From contig JASLNT010000039.1 in NCBI GenBank assembly GCA_030745875.1, positions 1 to 64,000 on the forward strand: 64,000 nucleotides of DNA, in the 5' to 3' direction. The translations under genes were made by a program, and so were the position numbers. Below, in pieces: positions 18,230 to 28,218 of the stretch (within the stretch, counting starts at the first letter, position 1; the number at the start of each line of letters is the position of its first letter). The stretch comes from Phycisphaerae bacterium (GTDB lineage Bacteria > Planctomycetota > Phycisphaerae > SM23-33). Below the pieces are notes generated by a model, which searched no databases, was not told where the DNA came from, and saw only the letters and a program-made list of their open reading frames with translations.

Positions 18230-21200
18230 TCAGGTTTTGTCGTCCGGAAGCACTTCCATCAGCTTCTTCTCCAGCTCAGCCGTGTTGTAGGGCTTCTGGA
18301 TGAATCCCGCCAGACCTCTTCCGTCGAAACGGCGCGTAGCATCCTGCTCGCTGTATCCGCTGCAAAGAACCACAGTAATGTCCGGTCGGATGCGGCGGAG
18401 TTCGATAAAGGCCTGCTCTCCGTCCATGCGGGGCATGGTCAGATCCAGAAGCACGCAAACGATCGCGTCGGCGTTAGCGCTGAAGATGTCTATGGCCTCC
18501 TGACCGTCGGAGGCGGTCAGGACGTCGAAACCCATTGTGCGGAGTATCTGTTCGGCGACGTCGCGTACGGATTCCTCATCGTCGGCGACCAGGATCGTCC
18601 CCCGCCCGCGCAACGCTCCGGTCTGATCCGCATCGCGTTTCCGGGGCGCGGTCTTGCTGGGGTATGACCCGCCAGCCGGGAGAAGCACCGTGAATGTCGA
18701 ACCGGCGCCGACTTCGCTCTGGACCTTGATTGCGCCTTTATGCCCGCGAACGATGCCCAGGACAGCGGCCATTCCAAGTCCGCGACCGGTGAACTTGGTT
18801 GTGAAGAACGGGTCGAAAACCTTCTCTATGGTCTCGGCGTCCATACCGCAGCCCGTGTCGGAAACTTCGAGATAAACGTACGGTCCTTCGCTCAGCGGTT
18901 GTTCCAGACCGGCGAGCAGGGCGTGGTGAACGTCGTTGAGGCTGGCGCGGTCGCAATCGACCACGCCTGTCGAAAGTCGAATCACGCCGCTCTCGTCGCC
19001 AACAGCCTCCGAAGCGTTGGTGATCAGGTTCATGATGATCTGGCGGATCTGTGCAGCGTCGCAATCGGCGGTCGGCGGATTCTTGGCGAAGTTGTATTTG
19101 AGTTCGACTTTTTTCGAGATCGAAACGTTCAGGAGGTGGGCCATGTCCGCCACGAACTCATTCAGGTTCACCGACTCTACAACAAACCTGCCCTTACCCG
19201 AATAGGCGAGCATCTGTCTGGACAGTTCGGCTGCACGCCTGGAGGCCTTCTCGATTTCCTTGATGTTGTCGCGGGCGATGTCGGGCGTAGACAAATTGCG
19301 CATCGCCATATCCGAATTGCCCAGTATAACCATCAGGAGGTTGTTGAAATCGTGCGCGATCCCGCCGGCCAACACGCCCAGGCTTTCGAGTTTCTGTGCG
19401 TGCTGCACTTGGCGCTCCAGGCTCAGTCGCTGCTCCTCGGCCTGCTTTCGCTTGGTGATGTCAACTCCCAAACCGCCGACATAGCGCTTCCCGGACCCAT
19501 CCTGAAACACGAACTTGCTGTTCAGCCACCACGAAGAACTCCCGTCGGGATTTGTAGCCCGTTCGACAATTTCAATGGTTTGTCCCCTTTTCAGTACTTC
19601 CTGATCGTTGCGATGGAATTCCTCAGCGATTTCGCGAGGCCAGAGTTCGAAATCAGTCTTGCCTTTCCAATCGTTGAAGTCGACCTGGAATTGCTTCTGA
19701 AAGTTGTCGCTCAAGAAGACATGTCTACCGTCTTCATCCTTCATCCAGGCGATAACCGCGCTGTTTTCCAGAAACGACGACAACCGCATTTCGCTTTCCT
19801 GCAACGCCTCCTCAGTCCGCTTGCGCTCTTCGACTTCCCCCTCCAGCTCTCGCGAATACGCCTCCAATCGCGCAATAATCGGCTTGCCGACACGGAAGAA
19901 AAGCGTCGTTCCGACAAGGACAACGAGAAGGGCTACTGTTGCTGCAGACAGACCGGACCTGATGAAAGGCTCGCGAATTTCGGCCATATCCATTTTCGCC
20001 ACGATCCCCAGGTTCAGCGCTGGGACCGGTTCGTAGGCGGCTAGGACTGTTTCGCCCCGATAATCGAGTTCGATAACCGTTCCGGACATCCCCTTGAGCG
20101 CCCTTCGCATAGGTTCGGCGAGATCCGAATCGAAAGGCTCCGGCGCGGGTCGTTCGACAGCGCCGTATCGGTACCTCAGGATGAAGACAATAGAGTCCCC
20201 GTCGCGCCTGGCCAGCATGAACTCCCCGGTTTCTCCAAAACCGTCGTATGGCTCGTAAGCCTTGGCGATCTGCCCCAGCGACTCAGCGGCTGCATCGTTA
20301 TCCGGATCGGCATTCCGCAGCAGTCTGGCCAGGTCGGCGTCATGGCGTGCGACGGCTTCAATGAGGCGGACCTGGCTTTGGGCGGTGACTTGCAGCATCT
20401 CTCGATGCTCCTGGATGTGATGTCGATACAGCACGATCGTCATGACGCCCATGACCGCGGCGCAGGCACCGACCATGATCAGAATCAGGAAAAGCAATCT
20501 CTTTTTCGGGCTCATGGACTTGCCCGTACGTCCCGCTCCGGTCAACAGTATCATTGGAAGGGCGTCCGGTCCGGAGGCGCACACGATGGCGAGCCCCAAC
20601 AGCAGGAACGCCAACGCCGTCGTAAGCGCCATCGGAACCGTGGCGCCGTGACCGTAGAGCAGAGGACTTCCATAAAGATACGCCAGGCAAAACAGCAGGC
20701 TCGTGCCCAGCACCAGGGCGCCCAGACAGCCGGCCCAATGAACCAGGCCAATTCCCCGCCCGGAGGTCCGGCGCGACCGCAGGATGAGGGCAAGGGCGCC
20801 GAGACCCGACAGCAGGAATACGCCTCCGGTGGACGGAGACATCCGGGCGATAGGAATGTTCCCAAGATGCCCGGCAGACGGTACGAGGGCGTCCTCGAAG
20901 TTGAGGTCCATTCCGGTGAAGTGCCCGACGACTTCAAGCCCGCCAAAAATGGAGACCAGCACCGTAAGGGCTCCGAGAACAACGAGACTCGCGCCAGACA
21001 GGGACCGAACAGTCAACGCAGTCAGAATGCCTCCAAGCAAGATGAAGCTGACGGCGGTGCTTGGCGCCATGGGGATGTATCCCTTGCGAACGCTGCCCAG
21101 CAACCCCAGGCCGGGCACGTAACCCATTAGTCCCAACAGGGCAATTACTATAGCTCCGACGGCGGCGAAAACCGAGAGGCGCATTCGGAAAACGCCCCGG

Positions 21201-21301
21201 GCTTGATTCTGATCGGATAGCGCCCGGGTAGGGTCATGTTTCGAGAAGGGACCTCCCCCGGTCTCATGCGGGCCGCGTTCGACATCACGTTGCTGTTTCA
21301 T
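18230..21301 (-). CDS. Hybrid sensor histidine kinase (membrane sensor, PAS, HisKA, HATPase, receiver)
   Basis: Multiple N-terminal TM helices; LGVLAGGIAHDFNNLLMVILGNSDMA H-box; DTGCGMDAETIEKVFDPFFTTKFTGRGLGMA; receiver TILVADDEESVRDVAEQIL...CVLLDLTMPRMDGEQAF. Confidence 0.95.
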   Translation of the reverse strand: MKQQRDVERGPHETGGGPFSKHDPTRALSDQNQARGVFRMRLSVFAAVGAIVIALLGLMGYVPGLGLLGSVRKGYIPMAPSTAVSFILLGGILTALTVRSLSGASLVVLGALTVLVSIFGGLEVVGHFTGMDLNFEDALVPSAGHLGNIPIARMSPSTGGVFLLSGLGALALILRSRRTSGRGIGLVHWAGCLGALVLGTSLLFCLAYLYGSPLLYGHGATVPMALTTALAFLLLGLAIVCASGPDALPMILLTGAGRTGKSMSPKKRLLFLILIMVGACAAVMGVMTIVLYRHHIQEHREMLQVTAQSQVRLIEAVARHDADLARLLRNADPDNDAAAESLGQIAKAYEPYDGFGETGEFMLARRDGDSIVFILRYRYGAVERPAPEPFDSDLAEPMRRALKGMSGTVIELDYRGETVLAAYEPVPALNLGIVAKMDMAEIREPFIRSGLSAATVALLVVLVGTTLFFRVGKPIIARLEAYSRELEGEVEERKRTEEALQESEMRLSSFLENSAVIAWMKDEDGRHVFLSDNFQKQFQVDFNDWKGKTDFELWPREIAEEFHRNDQEVLKRGQTIEIVERATNPDGSSSWWLNSKFVFQDGSGKRYVGGLGVDITKRKQAEEQRLSLERQVQHAQKLESLGVLAGGIAHDFNNLLMVILGNSDMAMRNLSTPDIARDNIKEIEKASRRAAELSRQMLAYSGKGRFVVESVNLNEFVADMAHLLNVSISKKVELKYNFAKNPPTADCDAAQIRQIIMNLITNASEAVGDESGVIRLSTGVVDCDRASLNDVHHALLAGLEQPLSEGPYVYLEVSDTGCGMDAETIEKVFDPFFTTKFTGRGLGMAAVLGIVRGHKGAIKVQSEVGAGSTFTVLLPAGGSYPSKTAPRKRDADQTGALRGRGTILVADDEESVRDVAEQILRTMGFDVLTASDGQEAIDIFSANADAIVCVLLDLTMPRMDGEQAFIELRRIRPDITVVLCSGYSEQDATRRFDGRGLAGFIQKPYNTAELEKKLMEVLPDDKT

Positions 21302-21616
21302 GTTCAACCTCTTCGAGGGATGGTACACGCAGCAAACAGATCCGGACTGATGAGCAAGGTGCGCCCGGATGTATCACCAGGCGACTCACAGCACAGTACA
21401 GTATAGTGTCCGCCGCTTGGTGTCTATCAGGATATTGCAGTTTTTCAACCACAGTTCCGTATCGACGACTGTCGGTGATTTGTACGGTGTGTCTACGGGG
21501 ATTGCTCGGGTGGGGGATTGTCCGGATTCATGCCATTGACCGCGTCGGCCATACTCGTCAAGAACTTCCTAATAATTGTTTGACAAAGATGCACAGATAG
21601 CCTAGTTCTTATGTTC

Positions 21617-21683
21617 TCGATCCGATCCTTCGCGATCGGATCGAAAACAAGGAAGGCTTGGTCCCCCCCCCGCCAAGCCTTCC
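21617..21683. other. Two back-to-back perfect hairpins
   Basis: TCGATCCGATC-CTTCGC-GATCGGATCGA (21617-21644) then GGAAGGCTTGG-T(C)9G-CCAAGCCTTCC (21651-21683). Confidence 0.8.
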
Positions 21684-22118
21684 GCTTTGCGCTCACTCGG
21701 ACACCATGCCCTAGTTACGATCCGTGTTCGACTTCTTCCACCCGATATGCAGCATGCGCGACGGTGAGCAATTCGAGAATCTACGGAACGGGTCGGTGGA
21801 CTGATGCTCGGAAAAGCGAGAATTGCCCTCACCAGCTGTACGCAGTGACGCCGTTTCGGTTCCATTCAGGTCCAGGCGGCCGTGCTCCTCCGAAGCATGA
21901 TAGATCGCCTTCGATTGCATATTGGATTCCCATATCCAAGTACACGACTAGCACCTTGGCGCCTGCCCCTGTTTACAGAGATTGCTTGTGAACAGACGAC
22001 AGGCGGTTTTTGTATTCCGGAGTTTCAGAATTAGCTTTGCAGAAAGCCAACACTAGCTTATCATTACTAGACTTACAGATCGTATAGGCCCTGTATACTC
22101 GGCTTGAAAGGACATATC

Positions 22119-22892
22119 GTGGCTCCCGGCGACAGGACAAGCATGGGCGGGCAGAACCGCCGCTTTGAGACAACGCACTGGACCGAGATATTCTCCGCTC
22201 GCACACTTGATCAGGCCCGACATCGGGAGGCGATTGGAGTAGTCCTGGCCAGATACTGGAAGCCGATGTACTGCTATATCCGCCGCAAAGGCTATAACAA
22301 CGAAGAGGCAAAGGATATAGTACAGGGCTTCTGTCAGAAGATCGTTCTGGACCGCAGCCTTATACAGCAGGCGGACCCTGAGAGGGGGCGATTCCGCACA
22401 TTCCTTCTGGTATCGCTAAGCCGCTATGCTCTAAACATTCAGCGAGACGGCGCAACCCTTAGGAGATCGCCCACCGGAGCCATGTTCACTCTGGACGATT
22501 CCGCCTCGATGGACATGCCTGAATTGTCTCAAGAACTGACGCCGGATGAGGCGTTCAACTATGCTTGGGCTTCCAAACTCCTCGATGACGTGCTCGCCGC
22601 TGTTGAAACCGAATGTCGCGACAGCGGCAAGGATGTCCACTGGGAGGTTTTTAGTGATCGAACGGTGACGCCGCTGCTAGAGAATACAAAGCCGCCCCCT
22701 CTCTCGGAGCTCTGTGAGAGACATAGCATCCTCGATGAGACGAAGGCCTCCAACATGATTGTTACCGTCAAGCGCCGCTTCCGGGCCGAACTCGCCCGGC
22801 AGGTTCGACTTGCCGTATCCTCCGACGCCGATGTAGATATGGAAATTGCCGACTTGATGAAAATCCTTTCACGCTACGGCGCAAGATTGTAG
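22119..22892 (+). CDS. ECF-type RNA polymerase sigma factor, planctomycete type
   Basis: FETTHWTEIFSAR...VLARYWKPMYCYIRRKGYNNEEAKDIVQGFCQKIVLDRSLIQQADPERGRFRTFLLVSLSRY; GTG 22119 preceded by aaagga, alternative ATG 22143. Confidence 0.85.
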   Translation: MAPGDRTSMGGQNRRFETTHWTEIFSARTLDQARHREAIGVVLARYWKPMYCYIRRKGYNNEEAKDIVQGFCQKIVLDRSLIQQADPERGRFRTFLLVSLSRYALNIQRDGATLRRSPTGAMFTLDDSASMDMPELSQELTPDEAFNYAWASKLLDDVLAAVETECRDSGKDVHWEVFSDRTVTPLLENTKPPPLSELCERHSILDETKASNMIVTVKRRFRAELARQVRLAVSSDADVDMEIADLMKILSRYGARL

Positions 22893-22919
22893 CCAAAAGC
22901 GTGTATATACGTATGTAAC

Positions 22920-23546
22920 ATGGAGGCGGGCGGACACGCCGAACTGTATGAAAACAGCTCGTCGCTGAATGGCGTACGGCATATTCAATCTCCTGATCTC
23001 TGGTTCTGGAGCAACACTGTGGCAACGAAATCAACATTTGGGCTATGTCCAAAGCTACTTGTGACACTGCTGGACGCTGGCTCGGACGGTGAGGACAACT
23101 GCAGTCAGTTGCCTGCACCTCAGGCCGCCGCGGAGCTCATGCGGCGGCGCCTGGTCAGCCCGCTGCAGATCACGGAACGCTGTGTCGATTCACTACCCGA
23201 CGTTCTGGACAGATCTTGCCCGGAGATGCTGTCCATAAAAGGTTGCCCACTTGGTGAGATACTGCTGGATCCCAACACTCCGCTGGCGATCCTTGAGACG
23301 CTTAAGCAGTATGGTAAGGGTCTCGCAGCTCGATGGGACGAGGGCTCCGAACATGTAGCGGCTGTCACAATCTACTTCGCCGCCATTGCCGCCGCCCTGG
23401 GTTCCCACCGTTGTAAGATTACTACTCGGTCCTACGGGGAACTGGCCGATTCGCTACGGTTGTTGATGGCTGATCGATGGACAACACCTGAACTAGCAGG
23501 GTTATTCGATACCGCCCGAACACTATGTGAGGCGGAAGAACGATGA
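22920..23546 (+). CDS. Hypothetical protein
   Basis: 208-aa ORF in the gap between sigma factor and glycosyltransferase; no family recognised; start uncertain. Confidence 0.5.
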   Translation: MEAGGHAELYENSSSLNGVRHIQSPDLWFWSNTVATKSTFGLCPKLLVTLLDAGSDGEDNCSQLPAPQAAAELMRRRLVSPLQITERCVDSLPDVLDRSCPEMLSIKGCPLGEILLDPNTPLAILETLKQYGKGLAARWDEGSEHVAAVTIYFAAIAAALGSHRCKITTRSYGELADSLRLLMADRWTTPELAGLFDTARTLCEAEER

Positions 23547-23695
23547 ATATGTTGGACGCCGACGCGGCTATGATGCTGTTGTCGCCTCAGCAACGATATT
23601 CAAAAACACTACCGCGTGGGGCTCTGCGGGGGGGAGCCCCATGTGGGGGGGGCGATCAGGACGGTGCAATACAACAAATCTTGATAGAGTATTAG
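23543..23695 (+). CDS. Putative 50-aa peptide, translationally coupled (ATGA) to the upstream ORF
   Basis: MNMLDADAAMMLLSPQQRYSKTLPRGALRGGAPCGGGDQDGAIQQILIEY*; Gly-rich with one Cys; not in the supplied ORF track. Confidence 0.3.
   Translation: MNMLDADAAMMLLSPQQRYSKTLPRGALRGGAPCGGGDQDGAIQQILIEY
23617..23641 (+). other. Perfect hairpin with G-run loop
   Basis: TGGGGCTC-TGCGGGGGG-GAGCCCCA; G8 tract follows at 23645-23652. Confidence 0.65.
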
Positions 23696-23821
23696 CATAT
23701 CATCTAAACGCACGATGCAGCTTTAAAGGCAACCATGAGCGGGGGGTTGCTATAAGAAGAGAAAAGGTTTAAGTTTTGATTCGTTGGGGGTTCGTTTAAC
23801 CAGGCTGAGAGGACGGTATTG

Positions 23822-25585
23822 ATGAATCTCAAACGCTATCATCCTGACATTACTCGTATTGCAGAATCGCCTTGCGACTATCCCAAGAGTCAATTTTCCG
23901 GCGCCGGCATCGTCATATGCGCCGGTGGGCGAACGTATTTTACGTGTGCTTGGGTCTTGGTAAACCTGCTCCGCCGTCTGGGCTGTAGGCTTCCCATAGA
24001 AGTCTGGTATCGCGGTCCTCACGAAATGAGCGACGTTATGCGACGGACAATTGAATCCGTTGCAGACGTCCATTGCATGAATGCCGCCGAACAGGGCGAT
24101 CGCCGCCAGCTGGACGGCTGGGAGGTCAAACCCTACGCTATTGCTCACAGTAGATTCGAGGAGGTGCTGTTCCTGGACTGCGACAATGTGCCCACGCGCG
24201 ATCCCTCTTGGCTTTTCGAAGAAGACGCATACCGCCGCTTCGGCGCCGTGTTCTGGCCTGATCGTTGGATGGGTGAAGGTGATCCGGACAGCTGTCGCAC
24301 AATCTGGCCCCAGGCATGGGAGGCCTGCGGCGTCGCGAAACGCGACGAGCCGGAGTTCGAGTCCGGCCAGATGGTAATCCACAAGCGCCGCTGCTGGCGA
24401 GCGCTCCAACTGACCATGTTCTTCAACAAACATTCCGACTTCTTCTATCGATGGCTTCTGGGCGACAAGGACACATTCCATATGGCCTGGCGCCGTATCG
24501 GCCAGCCATACGGAATGCCGATGTTCCATCCAATGCAGGACTCGAAAAATGGTCCGGTGCTGTACCAGCATGACTTCCAGGGGCGTCGCTTCCTGCAACA
24601 TCGCAACCAGGACAAATGGAATTACGATGGAGACAATCTCCGGATACCGGCTTTTGCGCATGAAGAGGTCTGCCTGGAATTCCTGCATCGCCTCCGACAG
24701 CGTTGGGACGGTGTGGTGCGTCGATATCCGGATGATTACACCGATATCGAGCAAGACGCTGTCCAGCGGATAGCCGGCCATCGCCTCTTTCAATATGCTG
24801 GCGGTGGTAATTGCCTTCGCCTGATCGAAATGAAGCCAAACTTCAAGGTCGGCTTGGGAAAAAGCCGCTGGGAGACGGCTTGGGACGTTGAGCAACGCAG
24901 CCGGGGAGTCAGCCTTACCTTACACAACGGCAACCGCAAGATGTGCATACTTGACCAGAGTGGACAGGCGACCTGGCGGGGCCGATGCCTGCATTTTGAG
25001 AAATCGCCTATCACAATCGAACCAATCAAACACCTGCCCCCGAAACAACGAACTGTCGCCGAAGAAATCAGAACACTGCTCGGGGAATCTCCCGCATCCG
25101 GCGGGAATGAAATCAAACGCATCGCAGCCGCTGGCCCGTTCCTGTATCGCCGGATCGGTCACGACCGCCGACCAATGGAATTATCTAGCGATCACACAAT
25201 CACCCGTGGTGCAGGCGGTCTTGAGCGATGGTGGTTCCTCAATACTTCCACGGCACCGTTCAAACTTCAAGTTTGGGGAGAGTCAGGGCTTACATGCGAT
25301 CTTGAGCGTCACACAGATGGGATATGGAGGGGCAACTGGCGCATGCACGAGAAAATGCCTGTGGAATTGATCCCCGCGGCCCAAGCGTCAGTCGTTGAAG
25401 ATTCAATCCTCAACAAGGCAGTCTCGGACGACACGAGTGATGCGACTCTGGAACCGTACTATGGCGCAAGCTCGATTGTAACAGCCAATGGCGCCAACGC
25501 TTCCTATTACGGCGACGTCTCCAACTTATCGAATGACAGCCAACACGCTTCCGATTACTATGGAAGCAGTTCTGGTCCGACATAG
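23822..25585 (+). CDS. Putative glycosyltransferase (mannosyltransferase-like) with C-terminal beta-rich/YYG-repeat extension
   Basis: RTYFTCAWVLVNLLRRLGCRLPIEVWYRG; VKPYAIAHSRFEEVLFLDCDNVPTRDPSWLFE (DxD); WPDRW. Confidence 0.75.
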   Translation: MNLKRYHPDITRIAESPCDYPKSQFSGAGIVICAGGRTYFTCAWVLVNLLRRLGCRLPIEVWYRGPHEMSDVMRRTIESVADVHCMNAAEQGDRRQLDGWEVKPYAIAHSRFEEVLFLDCDNVPTRDPSWLFEEDAYRRFGAVFWPDRWMGEGDPDSCRTIWPQAWEACGVAKRDEPEFESGQMVIHKRRCWRALQLTMFFNKHSDFFYRWLLGDKDTFHMAWRRIGQPYGMPMFHPMQDSKNGPVLYQHDFQGRRFLQHRNQDKWNYDGDNLRIPAFAHEEVCLEFLHRLRQRWDGVVRRYPDDYTDIEQDAVQRIAGHRLFQYAGGGNCLRLIEMKPNFKVGLGKSRWETAWDVEQRSRGVSLTLHNGNRKMCILDQSGQATWRGRCLHFEKSPITIEPIKHLPPKQRTVAEEIRTLLGESPASGGNEIKRIAAAGPFLYRRIGHDRRPMELSSDHTITRGAGGLERWWFLNTSTAPFKLQVWGESGLTCDLERHTDGIWRGNWRMHEKMPVELIPAAQASVVEDSILNKAVSDDTSDATLEPYYGASSIVTANGANASYYGDVSNLSNDSQHASDYYGSSSGPT

Positions 25586-25642
25586 TCCGCTGCTTCACAG
25601 TGTAAGGGAGGCCGATTTGTAGTCGGATTGGGAGCATTTTCT

Positions 25643-26404
25643 ATGGATGTTACGAAACTTGTCTTGGCAATCATGACAGTGGATCGCGATCCGCAGTACG
25701 TACACCAGACGCTCGCAAGTCTGTTCGCGGCTGACCCCCTGATCCACGAGATGTCGTCCATACACCTTATGATTGACGCGAGCGACGCCGATTACTTGCG
25801 GGACTATCGTCATCACCAGAGGCTCTCGTTCCATCCTCTCAGGCAAGCGGAACAGGACCGGATCGCTGATTGGTCTCGCCACCGAAGATTCTGCCGCAAC
25901 TACGTCCGCTGCCTGAGCCTGCCGATTCCCGAAGGCGGAGGCATCTGCGTCTGCGAAGACGACGTTGTCTTTCGTGACATGTTCGTCCAACGCCTTCTGA
26001 CGACGGTGGATGAACTGGAGTCGCATACGGAAGCATCCGATTACTGTCTGGCTCTCTTTACCGACTGCGATTTGGAGCAGGACGCATCCTTCTACCGCGG
26101 ACTCTACTTCTGCAGTTATGCCTGGTCTTTCCGGGGAACGCAGTGCATGTATTATCCGCGCGGCGTGGCCGAGGATATCAGAGGGTATCTCCAAGAGCAC
26201 GGAGTGGACAGGACCGATGACTGCGGCGATCTGCTGATCGGCAAACTGTATGCCGACAGGATGTACGCCAGCCCACGTTCTCTAGTGAACCACATCGGGG
26301 ACGTATCAACGGGCTTGGGAGGCATGCCGCCATCGCCGACTTTTCACCGACCATACGTGCCGATCAGCCGTGACCAGTGGGGCAGTGCATCTGAATCCAT
26401 TTAA
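25643..26404 (+). CDS. Putative glycosyltransferase (GT25/GnT-like)
   Basis: LAIMTVDRDPQYVHQTLASLF; GICVCEDDVVFRDMFV acidic motif; SYAWSFRGTQCMYYPRGVAEDI; DDCGDLLIGKL. Confidence 0.65.
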   Translation: MDVTKLVLAIMTVDRDPQYVHQTLASLFAADPLIHEMSSIHLMIDASDADYLRDYRHHQRLSFHPLRQAEQDRIADWSRHRRFCRNYVRCLSLPIPEGGGICVCEDDVVFRDMFVQRLLTTVDELESHTEASDYCLALFTDCDLEQDASFYRGLYFCSYAWSFRGTQCMYYPRGVAEDIRGYLQEHGVDRTDDCGDLLIGKLYADRMYASPRSLVNHIGDVSTGLGGMPPSPTFHRPYVPISRDQWGSASESI

Positions 26405-26413
26405 CGAGAACGT

Positions 26414-27097
26414 GTGATGCAACTCATACCAAGAGTGTTTCATCAGATATGGGTCGGGCCTGAGCCATTGCCTGCGACAGCGAAGGACTACGCAGCCTCA
26501 TGGCAAGAGCAACATCCCGACTGGGATATGGAACTGTGGACAGATCAGAACCTGCCTCAGGGGCAGCTCAACCGGGATATCTACGAACACACGGAAAAGC
26601 CGTCACAGAGGGCGGACATTCTGGCGTACGAGGTGCTGAACCAGTTTGGCGGCGTGTACATCGACATCGACTACGAATGTCTCCGGAACATCGAGCCTCT
26701 ACTGGAGGATGTATCGTATTTCCACGGCGAGGAACTCCCCGGACGCCCGGCCTTGGGCATCCTTGGAAGTGTGGCGGGGCATCCCTTCTTGCGCTCGTGC
26801 CAACTGAAGATTCGAGAACGCTGGCCTTGGCGAGCGGGCAAGATACTTGAGGAAACAGGTCCGGATTTCTACAACAGGGCCGTGCAAGCCTATCTGGGCG
26901 AGCACACCCAAGTCCCATACGTTGATTCGCTTTCGGGCAGACAAGCTGGAAGCAAGCTTGCACCCGCTTGCCGATTACCGTTGCATGCGTTCCGGACGTG
27001 GGTTCTGTATCCGTACTACCTTGGCGAAACGTGGGAGCCCCAAGATCATCCGGATGCGTACGCCGTTCATCATTGGCAGAAGAACTGGGAGTTTTGA
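26414..27097 (+). CDS. Glycosyltransferase with DxD sugar-binding motif (Gly_transf_sug type)
   Basis: IPRVFHQIWVGPEPLP; QRADILAYEVLNQFGGVYIDIDYECLRNIEPLL. Confidence 0.9.
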   Translation: MMQLIPRVFHQIWVGPEPLPATAKDYAASWQEQHPDWDMELWTDQNLPQGQLNRDIYEHTEKPSQRADILAYEVLNQFGGVYIDIDYECLRNIEPLLEDVSYFHGEELPGRPALGILGSVAGHPFLRSCQLKIRERWPWRAGKILEETGPDFYNRAVQAYLGEHTQVPYVDSLSGRQAGSKLAPACRLPLHAFRTWVLYPYYLGETWEPQDHPDAYAVHHWQKNWEF

Positions 27098-27100
27098 TCC

Positions 27101-28183
27101 ATGGCGACACAGGCATGGCGGGATGGGACAGGCGACATAGACAAGCAATTCAAGTGTCACGAGATGTCGGCTGATCCGCCAAAGGTGCTGATGATCACCA
27201 ACGTTCAGCAGTTGGCCCGGCGTATGGACAAGAGCGTGTACTACCGCAGTCGCGCGCTGTCAGGCCACAGGAACGTGACCGTTACCGGACCTGGGTGCGA
27301 CGCGTTTCACAGAGGCATGCCAGTGCAGGATCTGTTGAATCGATTTGGGCGTCCGGATTTTCTCATCCATGGTCTGGATCTCGGTGCAACGGGGGTACCT
27401 CTGGTCTCCGGTCTGGCGGATCTGGACATTCCAACGGCTATGGAGATTGAGGATCCGTGGGAAGCCCAAGAAGTCCGGCAGCGTTTCCTGCGGGAGAACT
27501 GCTTCGATTACACCTTCCACACCACGCGCCCGCTGGAGGCGGCATACCAAGAGGCATGCCCTAGTACTCGGTTCATCTGGACGCCGGTGGCGGTCCGCAC
27601 TGACATCTTTCGAGACTATGGTATAGAGAAGACAAATGACATTCTATTCTACGGCGCAGTGCGTGACGCCTACCCTCTGCGTGTTAGACTGCTTCGGCTG
27701 CTCGAAGATATGGGCCGATCCGGCGGTTTGCGGGTGAAGATCATTCCGCATCCCGGATACTGGGACGATGGGTATGTGACTCAGGATGCGCACTACGTTG
27801 GCGAGAAACTGGCCCAAGAGATCAACAGATCTTGGATTACCATCGCCACCGGCAGCGTATACGGCTGTCTGTTCGCCAAACACCTTGAGACCGCGGCCGC
27901 CAAGTCATTTGTGGCCGGGAGCTTGCCCGATGCGATACGTCCCTTCTTTGGACGAGGATTCGCTGATCTCGACGCAAAAGAAGATGGCGAGATCGTAGAC
28001 AGGCTCCATGCATTACTGGGCGACAAGGATGAACTCACCGCTCGCACGGAGGAAGGATATCGGCGGATACGCGCCGACTTCTCTGTGGAGGCCTACAGCA
28101 GGAACATGGTTGATCTCATCGACCGTCTTGTCTCGACGGGCAAGCGGAGATCTGGAACGCCCGCCGCTGATGTTTCCAGTTGA
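27101..28183 (+). CDS. CgeB-like / GT-B glycosyltransferase
   Basis: PPKVLMITNVQQLARRMDKSVYYRSRAL; FDYTFHTTRPLEAAYQEACPSTRFIWTPVAVRTDIF; C-terminal YRRIRADFSVEAYSRNMVDLI. Confidence 0.72.
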   Translation: MATQAWRDGTGDIDKQFKCHEMSADPPKVLMITNVQQLARRMDKSVYYRSRALSGHRNVTVTGPGCDAFHRGMPVQDLLNRFGRPDFLIHGLDLGATGVPLVSGLADLDIPTAMEIEDPWEAQEVRQRFLRENCFDYTFHTTRPLEAAYQEACPSTRFIWTPVAVRTDIFRDYGIEKTNDILFYGAVRDAYPLRVRLLRLLEDMGRSGGLRVKIIPHPGYWDDGYVTQDAHYVGEKLAQEINRSWITIATGSVYGCLFAKHLETAAAKSFVAGSLPDAIRPFFGRGFADLDAKEDGEIVDRLHALLGDKDELTARTEEGYRRIRADFSVEAYSRNMVDLIDRLVSTGKRRSGTPAADVSS

Positions 28184-28218
28184 TGCTTCTTGTCGCGTCG
28201 ACCGCTGGAGAGACACTG

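Noticed and set aside
18740-20044. 434-aa plus ORF inside the histidine kinase
   Set aside because: Antisense shadow of conserved HisKA/HATPase coding sequence.
21580-21608. TTGACA with weak -10 (TAGTTC) at 17-bp spacing as a sigma-70 promoter
   Set aside because: -10 match is poor and no gene starts close downstream; not distinguishable from chance.
21764-21833. GGTGAGCAATTC / GAATTGCCCTCACC inverted pair as an RNA structure
   Set aside because: Needs a 2-nt bulge and a long loop; could easily be chance in an unannotated gap.
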